From JACKII01 sp963974445 (lineage in GTDB: Bacteria; Pseudomonadota; Alphaproteobacteria; Bin95): DNA of 64,000 nt. Position 1 is the first letter of the stretch. The number at the start of each line of letters is the position of its first letter. The stretch is taken from assembly GCA_963974445.1 (NCBI GenBank), contig CAXBDI010000002.1:1-64000 (forward strand), read 5' to 3'. Positions 12,080 to 20,360 of the stretch are shown in pieces. The position numbers were made by a program, and so were the translations under genes. The notes beneath the pieces were generated by a model. The model ran no database searches. It worked only from the letters and a program-made list of their open reading frames with translations, and was not told where the DNA came from.

Positions 12080-12096
12080 TTGCAATCAGAATGCCA
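12080..12096 (-). promoter_or_regulatory. Sigma-54 (-24/-12) promoter of the PEP-CTERM gene
   Basis: On the minus strand the sequence TGGCAT-N5-TTGCAA has the exact GG-N10-GC spacing required for RpoN-dependent promoters and differs from TGGCAC-N5-TTGCA at one conserved base. The predicted start site is about 12070. That leaves a leader of about 50 bases with a strong Shine-Dalgarno before the ATG at 12021. PEP-CTERM loci in many proteobacteria include the sensor kinase/NtrC-like activator pair PrsK/PrsR, so RpoN control fits the family. Confidence 0.8.
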
Positions 12097-12204
12097 AAAC
12101 CACTCATCGCCTCAGTAAAATAAAATAAATATAGGCGCATCAATAGCTTGCGACGCCGGTCATCCGTCAAACGAAAACCGAAGCCGGGCGCGGTAGCAGC
12201 AAAC

Positions 12205-12242
12205 TGTAAAAAATCTCTTACAAATGTAAGGCCGCTCTTACA
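12205..12242 (-). promoter_or_regulatory. Tandem TGTAA-N8-TTACA dyads, probable enhancer for the sigma-54 promoter
   Basis: Two perfect dyads, TGTAA-N8-TTACA (12205-12222 and 12225-12242), are separated by AA, so their centres are exactly 20 bp or about two helical turns apart. They lie about 110 bp upstream of the -24 element, the usual distance for an enhancer-binding activator of the NtrC class. The surrounding 12022-12449 is an AT-rich 428-bp non-coding stretch in which I see no gene. Confidence 0.7.
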
Positions 12243-12449
12243 GCCTCAAGGGAAATTAACTACAACTTTCAGTAATTTTGCGTCTGATCCAACATTCCCC
12301 ACATGCCGCGCTTGCGGTGAGAATATTGCTCAAAACTTGGAATTAGACCTAATTTTCGAGCCTATTCGAGAGTTCGGTCCGGTGTTCGTACATCCTGGAC
12401 GGGTGATCCGCACATTTTGGACTGCAAAACGCCATCGCCAGCGCGACGG

Positions 12450-13007
12450 TCAGGACGCCTCGCCGGGTTCCTCGCCGAGGTTGTCGGTCGCATCCGGCTC
12501 GTCATCCAGGTCCGGCGTCACCGGACGGATCAGGAAGTCCAAACAGCCCTGCAGGATAAAGGCGGCGGCAGTCTGGTCGATCAACTCCTTGCGGCGCGAG
12601 CGGGAGAGGTCCGCCTCCTCAAGCAGCAGCCGTTCGGCGGCGACGGAGGAGAAGCGCTCGTCCCAGAGGGCGACCGGCAGGCCGAAATGACTCGACAGGT
12701 TGTGCGCGAACTGGCGGCTGGCTTGAGCGCGCGGGCCCTGGCCGCCATCCTGGTTCAGCGGCATGCCGACGACGATGCCGCCGACCGCCTCGCCCTTCCA
12801 GAACGTCGCCAGACGCTCGGCGGTTTCGAAGAAGCGGTCGGCGCGGCGCACGACGCCGGCGGGCGAGGCGATGCGGCGGCCGGGGTCGGACAAGGCGACG
12901 CCGATCTTGCGCGAACCGACGTCGAGCCCGACCAGCCGCGTGTGACGTGGCAGCCCGGCGAGGTCGGCAGGCTTGCAAATCCGGGTTTGCTGGCTAGAGA
13001 TGGGCAC
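12450..13007 (-). CDS. ruvX: RuvX/YqgF family, putative pre-16S rRNA nuclease (Holliday-junction-resolvase fold)
   Basis: A 185-residue YqgF-fold nuclease. The family matures the 5' end of 16S rRNA and has also been called a Holliday junction resolvase. Motifs visible are GLDVGSRKIGVALSDP (catalytic Asp, about residue 29), GIVVGMPLNQDG, ALWDERFSS and IDQTAAAFILQ. The N-terminus has about 20 extra residues before the first motif, with GTG as start. It is divergent from gatC with only 45 bp between them. That gap contains GATTAACAGTTAA and must hold both promoters. Confidence 0.93.
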   Translation of the reverse strand: MPISSQQTRICKPADLAGLPRHTRLVGLDVGSRKIGVALSDPGRRIASPAGVVRRADRFFETAERLATFWKGEAVGGIVVGMPLNQDGGQGPRAQASRQFAHNLSSHFGLPVALWDERFSSVAAERLLLEEADLSRSRRKELIDQTAAAFILQGCLDFLIRPVTPDLDDEPDATDNLGEEPGEAS

Positions 13008-13052
13008 AGCCCTCCCAAGTGATTAACAGTTAAAGTACGAAGGAACGCGCGC

Positions 13053-13340
13053 ATGGCGTTGGATCAGGCGACGGTGGCACGCATCGCCAATCTGGCTCGC
13101 ATTAAGGTCACAGACGACGAACTGCAAGCCTGGGCCACCGATCTCTCGGCGATTATCGCATTTGTCGAGCAATTGGACGAGGTCAATGTCGATGGTGTCG
13201 AGCCGATGACCGGCGTCGGCGGCTTTCCGCTGCCGCTGCGCCCGGACGTGGTGACCGATGGCGGCTATGCCGATGTGGTGACCGCGAACGCACCGGAAGG
13301 CGCGCTCGGCTTCTACACTGTGCCGAAGGTGGTTGAGTAA
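13053..13340 (+). CDS. gatC: Glutamyl-tRNA(Gln)/aspartyl-tRNA(Asn) amidotransferase subunit C
   Basis: The 95-residue GatC subunit helps fold and hold together the GatCAB amidotransferase, which converts mischarged Glu-tRNA(Gln) or Asp-tRNA(Asn). The family pattern is visible: an N-terminal helix (VARIANLARIKV), a central FVEQLDEVNVDGVEPM and a C-terminal FYTVPKVVE. A GAAGGAA ribosome site precedes the ATG. It overlaps gatA by one base (TAATG), indicating translational coupling. Confidence 0.96.
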   Translation: MALDQATVARIANLARIKVTDDELQAWATDLSAIIAFVEQLDEVNVDGVEPMTGVGGFPLPLRPDVVTDGGYADVVTANAPEGALGFYTVPKVVE

Positions 13341-14812
13341 TGAGCAGCCTTACTGACCTGACTATCGCCGGCGCTCGCAAGGGCCTGGACGCCGACGACT
13401 TCTCGGCGCGCGAACTGACAGACGCGCATATCGCCGCAATGGCCGAGCACAAGATGCTGAACGCCTTCATCACCGAAACGCCGGAGCTTGCGCTCGCCGC
13501 AGCCGACGCAGCCGACAAGCGCCGGGCCGATGGCCAGGTCGCCAGCGTCATGGACGGCGTGCCCATCGCCATGAAGGACCTGTTCTGCACCGCCAATGTC
13601 CGCACCACGGCGGGCTCGCATATTTTAGAGCCGTTCATTCCGCCCTATGAGAGCACGGTATCTGCCAAGCTGAAGGTCGGCGGCTCGGTCATGCTGGGCA
13701 AGGCAAACCTGGACGAATTCGCTATGGGCTCTGCCAATATCACTTCCTATTACGGCCCGGCGATCAACCCGTGGGCCGCAAGTGGCGGCGATAACCGTCA
13801 GAGAGTACCCGGCGGCTCCTCCGGCGGCTCGGCAGCGGCGGTGGCGGCGCGGATCGCCATCGCGGCGACGGGCACGGACACCGGCGGCTCGATCCGCCAG
13901 CCAGCGAGCTTCTGCGGCATTGTCGGCATGAAGCCGACCTATGGCCGCTGCTCGCGCTGGGGGATTGTCGCGTTCGCCTCCTCGCTGGACCAGGCCGGGC
14001 CGATGACCCGGACGGTCGAGGACGCGGCACTAATGCTGCAGGTCATGGCCGGCCACGACTCGAAGGATTCGACCAGCGCGCCCTACGACACACCGGACTT
14101 CTCGGCGAAGCTGCGCGATGGCGTCAAGGGCCTGAAGATCGGCGTGCCGCGCGAATACCGCGTCGACGGCATGCCGGCGGAGATTGATCAGGTCTGGCAA
14201 CAGGGCGCCGACTGGCTGCGCGATCAGGGCGCGGAGGTGGTGGAGATTTCGCTGCCGCACACCCAATACGCGTTGCCGACCTACTACATCATTGCACCGG
14301 CGGAGGCGTCCTCCAACCTCGCCCGCTATGACGGCGTGCGCTATGGACTGCGCGTGCCGGGCCGCGACCTGAAGGAGATGTACGAGAACACCCGCGCCGA
14401 AGGATTCGGGGCGGAGGTGAAGCGCCGGGTGATGATCGGGACATATGTGCTGAGCGCCGGCTATTACGACGCCTACTACCTGAAGGCGCAAAAGGTGCGC
14501 TCGCTGATCCTGCGCGACTTCACGACGGCGTTCGAGGATGTGGATGCGATCCTGACGCCAACCGCCCCCAGCGCCGCGTTCGCGCTCGGCGAAAAGCAGG
14601 ACGACCCAGTGCAGATGTACCTGAACGACGTCTTCACCGTGCCGGCCAGCATGGCGGGCCTGCCGGCGATCAGCGTACCGGGCGGCTTGTCGGCGGAGGG
14701 CCTGCCGCTGGGATTGCATCTGATCGGGCGGCCGTTCGATGAAGTGACCCTGTTCCAGGTCGCGCAAGCGCTGGAGGAAGCGGCGGGATTCGAGGCGCGG
14801 CCGGTGGGTTAA
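13340..14812 (+). CDS. gatA: Glutamyl-tRNA(Gln)/aspartyl-tRNA(Asn) amidotransferase subunit A
   Basis: GatA is the glutaminase-type amidase subunit that supplies ammonia to GatB. The Ser-cisSer-Lys triad of the amidase signature family is present: Lys in GVPIAMKDLF (about residue 77), Ser in GGSSGGSAAAV, and Ser in GTDTGGSIRQPASFCG. At 490 residues it is of normal length. It is co-translated with gatC. It is separated from gatB by an unrelated transglutaminase-like gene, which is unusual because gatA and gatB are normally adjacent. Confidence 0.97.
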   Translation: MSSLTDLTIAGARKGLDADDFSARELTDAHIAAMAEHKMLNAFITETPELALAAADAADKRRADGQVASVMDGVPIAMKDLFCTANVRTTAGSHILEPFIPPYESTVSAKLKVGGSVMLGKANLDEFAMGSANITSYYGPAINPWAASGGDNRQRVPGGSSGGSAAAVAARIAIAATGTDTGGSIRQPASFCGIVGMKPTYGRCSRWGIVAFASSLDQAGPMTRTVEDAALMLQVMAGHDSKDSTSAPYDTPDFSAKLRDGVKGLKIGVPREYRVDGMPAEIDQVWQQGADWLRDQGAEVVEISLPHTQYALPTYYIIAPAEASSNLARYDGVRYGLRVPGRDLKEMYENTRAEGFGAEVKRRVMIGTYVLSAGYYDAYYLKAQKVRSLILRDFTTAFEDVDAILTPTAPSAAFALGEKQDDPVQMYLNDVFTVPASMAGLPAISVPGGLSAEGLPLGLHLIGRPFDEVTLFQVAQALEEAAGFEARPVG

Positions 14813-14823
14813 GGCCTGAGAAA

Positions 14824-15699
14824 ATGATACGCGGCGCGCTCTGGCTGTCCATTGGCGTGGTTGCCTTTGGCTGCGGTTTGATGGTCATCAATCTGGTGGG
14901 GTTAGCGATGTCGCCGCGCAGCCCGTTGTTACGAGAATATCGTGAACCGGGCTGGACCCGGCCGCTTCTGGCGGCCTCGGAAGTATTTGACCAATTGTCC
15001 AGTTTGTCTCCCGAGCAGCCGGATTTCATTGCCAACGTGCACGCCGTCTTTACCTACGCCATTGCGCACCCCGTCCCCGAGAGTCTGCGCGCGCTCCGCA
15101 GGGATGCCGATAAGGCAAAGCTAAACGACTCCGAAAAGCAGGCGTTCGGGCTGACGATCTCGCCATTTGACAACTGGTTGCTGTGGCTGTTCGATCTCGT
15201 CAAGGAGCCAGGCTATTACGGTCACGTTTTTTGCGATTGGCGGCGTGCTGTTCACCGAGGCATCGGCGACTGCGAACAGCAGTCAATTGCCATCGTCGAT
15301 TTCTTTGCGGAGCACGGCCTCGATACTGGCTTCTTAATGGGCTGGAGCCACGTCGCACCGATGGTAAAGGATCGAGCGGGCCGCTGGTGGCTGACCGACC
15401 CAGATTTTGGGGTTCTGGCCCAAGTCTCGCCGGATGCGCTGCTTGAAGAGCCTGCCCGGGTTCAGCAAGTTTACCGGGGCGTGCGAAACCGTGGTGACGG
15501 GGAGCCATTTGGCATAAACCCGCCAAACCCACCCCGCTTCCAAACCGGGAGTGCGGCGTCGCGCTATCCCATGGCGTGTCCAATCGAGCAGTTATCTTAT
15601 GTGTTGAAATGGGCAATCCCTCTGATACTGATAGCCTTCGGAGCATTTATCCTGAGTTGCTCCCGCCAACCGCACCGATTTAGAGAGAAAAATGGCTGA
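14824..15699 (+). CDS. Membrane-anchored transglutaminase-like protein inside the gat operon
   Basis: I do not recognise a named family for this 291-residue protein. It has a hydrophobic segment at residues 6-27 and another at about 262-279, flanking a soluble domain. A plausible Cys-His-Asp triad of transglutaminase-like folds is visible: Cys150 in HRGIGDCEQQSIA, His176 in GWSHVAPMV, and Asp192/194 in RWWLTDPDFG. In family terms this could be a cysteine peptidase, amidase or crosslinking enzyme, probably facing the periplasm. The gene starts 12 bp after gatA, and its last eight bases overlap the gatB ATG (ATGGCTGA). It is therefore locked into the gat transcript. It is less GC-rich than its neighbours, which suggests later insertion. 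Triad assignment is my reading, not a search result. Confidence 0.75.
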   Translation: MIRGALWLSIGVVAFGCGLMVINLVGLAMSPRSPLLREYREPGWTRPLLAASEVFDQLSSLSPEQPDFIANVHAVFTYAIAHPVPESLRALRRDADKAKLNDSEKQAFGLTISPFDNWLLWLFDLVKEPGYYGHVFCDWRRAVHRGIGDCEQQSIAIVDFFAEHGLDTGFLMGWSHVAPMVKDRAGRWWLTDPDFGVLAQVSPDALLEEPARVQQVYRGVRNRGDGEPFGINPPNPPRFQTGSAASRYPMACPIEQLSYVLKWAIPLILIAFGAFILSCSRQPHRFREKNG

Positions 15700-17164
15700 A
15701 CTATTAGAACACCCCAAACTCCTCAAAGGCGACGGGCATGAGTGGGAGATGGTGATCGGGTTGGAGGTCCATGCCCAGGTGATCTCCAACGCGAAGCTGT
15801 TTTCCGGCGCACCAATTGCCTTCGGTGCGGAGCCGAACACCCAGGTCAGCCTGGTCGATGCGGCCTTCCCTGGCATGCTGCCGGTGCTGAACGAGCATTG
15901 TGTCGAACAGGCCGTGCTGACCGGGCTTGGCATTAACGGTACGGTCAACAAGTACTCGCGCTTTGACCGCAAGAATTATTTCTATGCCGACCTGCCGCAA
16001 GGCTATCAGATCAGCCAGTTCGAGCATCCCATTGTCACCGGCGGCTTTGTCGATGTCGAGCCGGAGGGCGAGGTGGCGAAGCGCATCGGCGTCACCCGCC
16101 TGCACGTGGAACAAGACGCCGGCAAGTCGATCCACGACCAGCACCCGACGCAATCCTATATCGACCTGAACCGCTCCGGCACGGCGCTGATGGAGATCGT
16201 GTCGGAGCCGGACATGCGCTCTGGCGAGCAGGCAACGGCCTATCTGACCAAGCTGCGGCAGATATTGCGCTATCTCGGCACCTGCGACGGCAATATGGAT
16301 CAGGGCTCTATGCGCTGCGATATCAATGTCTCGGTGCGCCACCCGGGCGACGAGCTTGGCACGCGCTGCGAGGTGAAGAACGTCAACTCCATCCGCTTCG
16401 TGCGCCAGGCCATTGAGTACGAGGCGCGCCGCCAGATCCGTCTGATCGAGAATGGCGGCACGGTGGTGCAGGAAACCCGGCTCTACGACCCCGCCAAGGG
16501 CGAGACCCGCTCGATGCGCTCGAAGGAAGACGCGCACGACTACCGCTACTTCCCAGACCCAGACCTGCTGCCGCTGCGCCTGGAAGATGCCTATATAGAG
16601 CGCATCCGCGCCGGCATGCCGGAATTGCCGGATGCCAAGCGGGCGCGGTTCGTCAAGGATTACGGCATTTCAGACTACGATGCCTGGGTGATGACGGCCG
16701 ACCAGGCCACCGCCGATTTCTTCGAGAGTGTTGTGAAGGGACGCGACGCCAAGCTGGCGACCAACTGGATCACCGGCGACTACTTCGCCTACCTGAACCG
16801 CGAAGGCTATGACGTCACCAACGCGCCCATCGGGGCGGAAAGGCTGGGCGGGCTGATCGGCCTGATCGCGGATAACACCATCTCGGGGCGCATCGCCAAA
16901 GACGTGTTCGAGGCGATGATCGAAAGTGGCAAGGACGCCGCCGCCATCGTCGAAGAAAAAGGCCTGGTCCAGATCACCGACACCGGCGCTATCGAGGCGA
17001 TGATCGACGACGTCATGGCCAAGAACGCCGATAAGGTCGAGCAATACCGCTCCGGCAAAGACAAGCTATTCGGTTTTTTCGTCGGCCAGGTGATGAAAGC
17101 GACCCAAGGCAAAGCCAACCCGGCGCTGGTCAACCAGTTGCTGAAGCCGAAGCTCGACGGCTGA
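15692..17164 (+). CDS. gatB: Aspartyl/glutamyl-tRNA amidotransferase subunit B
   Basis: GatB is the kinase/transamidase subunit that phosphorylates the tRNA-bound Glu or Asp and accepts ammonia from GatA. Visible features are the GLEVHAQV start motif, the NRKNYFYADLPQGYQISQ-type segment near residue 90, DLNRSGTALMEIVSEPD and the C-terminal YqeY-like helical domain (about 340-490). Length is 490 residues. Its start overlaps the preceding transglutaminase-like gene by eight bases, so translation of the two is probably linked. It ends the operon, with no clear terminator before the convergent small gene. Confidence 0.97.
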   Translation: MAELLEHPKLLKGDGHEWEMVIGLEVHAQVISNAKLFSGAPIAFGAEPNTQVSLVDAAFPGMLPVLNEHCVEQAVLTGLGINGTVNKYSRFDRKNYFYADLPQGYQISQFEHPIVTGGFVDVEPEGEVAKRIGVTRLHVEQDAGKSIHDQHPTQSYIDLNRSGTALMEIVSEPDMRSGEQATAYLTKLRQILRYLGTCDGNMDQGSMRCDINVSVRHPGDELGTRCEVKNVNSIRFVRQAIEYEARRQIRLIENGGTVVQETRLYDPAKGETRSMRSKEDAHDYRYFPDPDLLPLRLEDAYIERIRAGMPELPDAKRARFVKDYGISDYDAWVMTADQATADFFESVVKGRDAKLATNWITGDYFAYLNREGYDVTNAPIGAERLGGLIGLIADNTISGRIAKDVFEAMIESGKDAAAIVEEKGLVQITDTGAIEAMIDDVMAKNADKVEQYRSGKDKLFGFFVGQVMKATQGKANPALVNQLLKPKLDG

Positions 17165-17170
17165 AATCAG

Positions 17171-17404
17171 TCAAGCCACTGCCTGCTTCGCGTTGGCCGC
17201 GGCGTCGCCCGTGGCGGCCCGTGTGCCGATGCCGAGCATCGTGTGCAACTGGTCGCGGGTCTTTTGCAACTGCTTCAGTTCGCGCGCATCCTCCCGGTCG
17301 TAGATCTCGACCGAGCCGAGGCGGATTTCGACCAGGTCCAGCAATGTTTCCAATGCATCGTGGGTGAGTCCGGTGGATGGCTCTATGGTGCGGTGGCGGG
17401 CCAT
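17171..17404 (-). CDS. Conserved small hypothetical protein
   Basis: A 77-residue acidic/helical protein, convergent with gatB and only six bases from it. The sequence has an amphipathic N-terminal half (ETLLDLVEIRLGSVEIYDRED) and an Ala-rich tail. There is no signal peptide, membrane segment or Cys motif. I cannot assign a family. Codon use looks like that of the neighbours, and the reading frame has no competing ORF with family features, so I treat it as real. Confidence 0.6.
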   Translation of the reverse strand: MARHRTIEPSTGLTHDALETLLDLVEIRLGSVEIYDREDARELKQLQKTRDQLHTMLGIGTRAATGDAAANAKQAVA

Positions 17405-17620
17405 AGTCGATTCCCTTTCAGGTCAAGATAAAATTGACCGTAGGAACATCATGATTAACAACGATCTAACACGATAGCCATGAGAGCTAATCCTAATTCG
17501 GCAATATTACTTTAGGCCTTGAGCATCCGGTGGCGCAATTGGGTTTGAAAAGTCGGAATAGATGCGGATGCGGCGCATCGCAGATTGGTTGATCCGCGGG
17601 ACCTCAGCCTCCGCCTCGAG

Positions 17621-17733
17621 GCCGCCCCTGCAAAAGCAGGAGCGCATGCCTGAGAGGCTGTTGCGCGGGAGAGACCGCTGGCGTGGATCCGGGGCCAAGC
17701 CCGGGACAGATGAATCAAATTGCCCGGGCGCCG
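17621..17733. repeat. Dispersed intergenic repeat, family 1, copy A
   Basis: This segment shares a clear pattern with 40121-40230: GCCCCTGC-A-AAAGCAGG hairpin, CTGAGAGGC, AGAGAC, then CAAGCCCGGGAC followed by a second GC-rich part. Copy A is more degenerate than copy B. Both lie between genes and have no coding potential, as expected of a REP-like intergenic element. The remaining bases of 17405-17766 show nothing else I can name. Confidence 0.65.
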
Positions 17734-17766
17734 TCTTGGGTGACGCCAGACCATGGACGTCTCAAA

Positions 17767-18681
17767 TCACGTGACACATGATGGATAGTCTAGCGCCACG
17801 GCAATTTTCGCTGCCTCCGCCGCATTGTTTTGCAGCAGCGCGATATTGGCCGCCAGCGTGCGGCCGCCGCTCAAGACCGCGAGCCGTTTCAGCAGGTAGG
17901 GCGTGATCGCCTTGCCGGTTACGCCCTCGGCCTGCGCATCGAGGAGCGCCGTCGCCACCCAACCCTCAACCTCGTCCGGCGGCAGCGCCTCTTCAGCCGG
18001 AACCGGCACGCCGATGACGACGCCGCCAAGGCCGAGCGCCCGTTGCACGCGGATGATGGCGGCAGCCTCCGCCGGTGTCTCGCACCGCCGGCCGACCGGC
18101 AAACCGCTGGAGGTGACCTGGAACGCCGGGAAATGGTCGGTGCCTAAGCCCAGCACCGGCACGCCCAGGGTTTCCAGCGCCTCTATAGTCTTGGGCAGGT
18201 CCAGGATCGACTTGGCGCCGCTACAGACCACCGCGACGGGCGTGCGGCTGAGTTCGGCCAGATCGGCGGAGATGTCCAGGCTTTCCGCCACCTGCCGGTG
18301 CACACCGCCCAGGCCCCCGGTCGCGAACACCGCGATGCCGGCGGCATGCGCCAGAATCATCGTGCCGGCAACTGTCGTAGCCCCGGAGCCACCTTCGGCC
18401 AGCAGCGGTGCGATATCGCGGCGGGACACCTTGGCCAGATCGGCGCCACGGGCGAACCGCTCGACCTCCTCTGCCGACAAGCCGACGCGCAAGCGGCCAT
18501 CCAGAATTCCACACCAGGCAGGCGTGCCGCCGTGCGCGCGAACCGCCGCCTCCAGGCTCCGCGCAACATCCAGGTTCTGCGGATAAGGCAGGCCGTGGGC
18601 AATCGCCGTCGTCTCCAGCGCGACCGGAGCGGCAGCGGCGGCAACATCGGCTGAGATATCGAGGAAATCGGTCAAAGGCAT
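17767..18681 (-). CDS. psuG: Pseudouridine-5'-phosphate glycosidase
   Basis: PsuG splits pseudouridine-5'-phosphate into uracil and ribose-5-phosphate in RNA-nucleoside salvage. Family motifs include ETTAIAHGLPYPQN near the N-terminus, GGSGATTVAGTMILAHAAGI, FATGGLGGVHR, VCSGAKSILDLPKTIE, and the C-terminal GVTGKAITPYLLKRL and GGRTLAANIALLQNNA. I place the start at the ATG at 18681 (MPLTDFLD) rather than the upstream in-frame TTG at 18699, although neither has a strong ribosome site. The kinase partner PsuK is not adjacent. The 5' side borders a transposase remnant, so an upstream partner may have been lost. Confidence 0.92.
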   Translation of the reverse strand: MPLTDFLDISADVAAAAAPVALETTAIAHGLPYPQNLDVARSLEAAVRAHGGTPAWCGILDGRLRVGLSAEEVERFARGADLAKVSRRDIAPLLAEGGSGATTVAGTMILAHAAGIAVFATGGLGGVHRQVAESLDISADLAELSRTPVAVVCSGAKSILDLPKTIEALETLGVPVLGLGTDHFPAFQVTSSGLPVGRRCETPAEAAAIIRVQRALGLGGVVIGVPVPAEEALPPDEVEGWVATALLDAQAEGVTGKAITPYLLKRLAVLSGGRTLAANIALLQNNAAEAAKIAVALDYPSCVT

Positions 18682-18775
18682 AGGCGCATCGTATACCAAG
18701 GGCGAGGATATTGACCCACGATCCTATTTCTACCTCCGCCCCGGCCGCGAATCGGCATCCAGGATCGCGGCCGGG

Positions 18776-19006
18776 GCGGCCCAGGTCTTCGACCGGCTCA
18801 TCGGGCGCTTCCCCTTCATCGCGAAGATCTGCGGCGATGGTGCATATCAGGGGCCAATCGTGCAGACGTCAAGCCCCAGGCCCACCGAGATCGTCAAACG
18901 CAACCAACGCGGCTTCGAGCGCTTCGCGCCCACCGGCCTCGCCTTCATCCAAGCCGCGATGATCAAGCTCATGGCAAGGCGATTGGCCCGCTTCGGCTAT
19001 TCTTGA
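18776..19006 (+). pseudogene. IS5-family transposase C-terminal remnant
   Basis: In one frame the sequence reads through CGDGAYQGPIV, then EIVKRNQRGFERFAP, and ends MARRLARFGYS-stop. These match the Asp-containing GGY/DGAY region, the EIVKR block and the typical RRLAR C-terminus of IS5-group transposases. The blocks between them, including the VVERTFAW-type catalytic Glu region, are missing and there is no start codon. It is therefore a deleted remnant. No terminal inverted repeats were found. Confidence 0.7.
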
Positions 19007-19169
19007 ACAGGCCCTGAAAGATTTCGTGTAACGATCTGTGACCGCCTTACGTCTTTAGTTGCATGCTGGGAATTTTGGCTATCGTGCCGGTTCGTCGCAA
19101 ACAGCGGAAGGTCGAAAACTGTTGGCTGACAAAGTGGAAAGTGAAACCCGTGCTGCCTGAGATGCAGAC

Positions 19170-19595
19170 GTGATTACGCACAACATCGAACGGCTCGCTG
19201 ACTCCGAAAGCAGCCAGCCACCTCGAATCCCGCCATGCCGATTGGGGCAAAAACCGCGAAACGGGAGGGCGAATTGCTATTGCGTTGCGGCAGGCTCAAT
19301 CGGGGATGGGGATGGCGACAATGAGGGTGGATACTGCGGTCCGACAGACCCGGACGGTTTCGACGACGGCGAACTGAAAGAAATCCTGCGGGAGTTCATT
19401 GGAACGCTCATCGAACTCTTGGAGCCCCACTACGCAGAGGTTGTTAGACGTGCAGAAATATTGGATCAACCCCCATCCGAGATTGCGGATGAAATGAACC
19501 TCAGTGAATGGGAGGTTGCTAGCCGCTTGCAAGCAGGTCGTCGCACACTTCTCCACCTTGTCATGTTGACACTACAACCGGACCTGCAGGAATGA
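19170..19595 (+). CDS. Sigma-70 region 4-like helix-turn-helix protein
   Basis: The C-terminal half (about residues 70-130) resembles sigma factor region 4: EPHYAEVVRRAEILDQPPSEIADEMNLSEWEVASRLQAGRR pattern, i.e. a helix, turn and recognition helix followed by an Arg-rich helix. Short proteins like this occur with SHOCT and DUF2892 genes on mobile islands. The family C-terminal Cys cluster is absent, replaced by LMLTLQPDLQE-like sequence. The N-terminal 55 residues look non-native (low-complexity GDGDGDNEGG). The start is uncertain: GTG at 19170 or TTG at 19242. It may be a decaying gene. Confidence 0.5.
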   Translation: MITHNIERLADSESSQPPRIPPCRLGQKPRNGRANCYCVAAGSIGDGDGDNEGGYCGPTDPDGFDDGELKEILREFIGTLIELLEPHYAEVVRRAEILDQPPSEIADEMNLSEWEVASRLQAGRRTLLHLVMLTLQPDLQE

Positions 19596-19748
19596 TCGAG
19601 CCGCCCGCCCGCGCAGGCAGAGATAAAAAACTCCCCCGCTCCCCTCCAATCCCGCCGCCTCAAAGCAGCGGAACGGAAAAAAAGAGTGGCGGGCCACTTT
19701 TAAACCTGCGTTGACATCGGCGGGCACAATAGATTAGGTGAACCGGAA

Positions 19749-20093
19749 ATGAAGAAAATTGCGGTTTTCGGCGGCGCGTTTTTGGCGGTCTATGCGAGCG
19801 CCTCGCTCGCATGGGCTCAACAGGTCGATCCCTTTTGTAGACCATCCATGATGTGGGATGACGGTTGGTACGGTTGGTTCTTAGGCCCTGTCATGATGAT
19901 CCTATTTCTCGCAATCGCAGTTGTGGTCGTCGTCCTCATCGTCCGATGGCTTGGAGGGACCGGGCACAGCGGTTCGGCGGCGCCTCCCCCGCCCACAAGC
20001 AAGCACGCCATCGATATTCTCAAGGATCGCTTTGCCCGCGGTGAGATCGATAAGGAAGAGCTCGAGGAAAAGCGGCGGATTCTTGAGGAATAA
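19749..20093 (+). CDS. SHOCT domain membrane protein
   Basis: A 114-residue protein with a signal peptide (residues 1-23, cleavage near AWA), a Trp/Met-rich short loop and a transmembrane helix at about 46-68. A flexible Pro-rich linker leads to a C-terminal SHOCT domain (AIDILKDRFARGEIDKEELEEKRRIL). SHOCT is a short oligomerisation motif of unknown detailed role, often at the end of small membrane proteins. It forms a set with the sigma-like ORF upstream and DUF2892 downstream, a trio I know from other accessory regions. Confidence 0.85.
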   Translation: MKKIAVFGGAFLAVYASASLAWAQQVDPFCRPSMMWDDGWYGWFLGPVMMILFLAIAVVVVVLIVRWLGGTGHSGSAAPPPPTSKHAIDILKDRFARGEIDKEELEEKRRILEE

Positions 20094-20360
20094 CGCATCT
20101 CTCTGATGCGATGGGAGCGATGCGGACACTGTCGCTTGGGTATCCTGAGCGGGCTGAAGGAGGGAGAGCGAATGATGAGGTGAGGGCACCCTTCCATAGT
20201 TCTGCCCGGAACGCCGGAGCGGCCCCTTTCGCCCGATGATCTGCATCGTAAGAATGACTTGCGTCTGATCGCCTCGGCATCGGTAAGCTGAAGAATTCCG
20301 TACCAAGGCCGCCGAACGTCTCCATATGAGGCTGCGGTGACGATGAATGAGTGAAAGGAA

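Noticed and set aside
19711..19740. TTGACA before the SHOCT gene as a promoter
   Set aside because: A -35 hexamer is present, but no acceptable -10 box lies 16-18 bases away.
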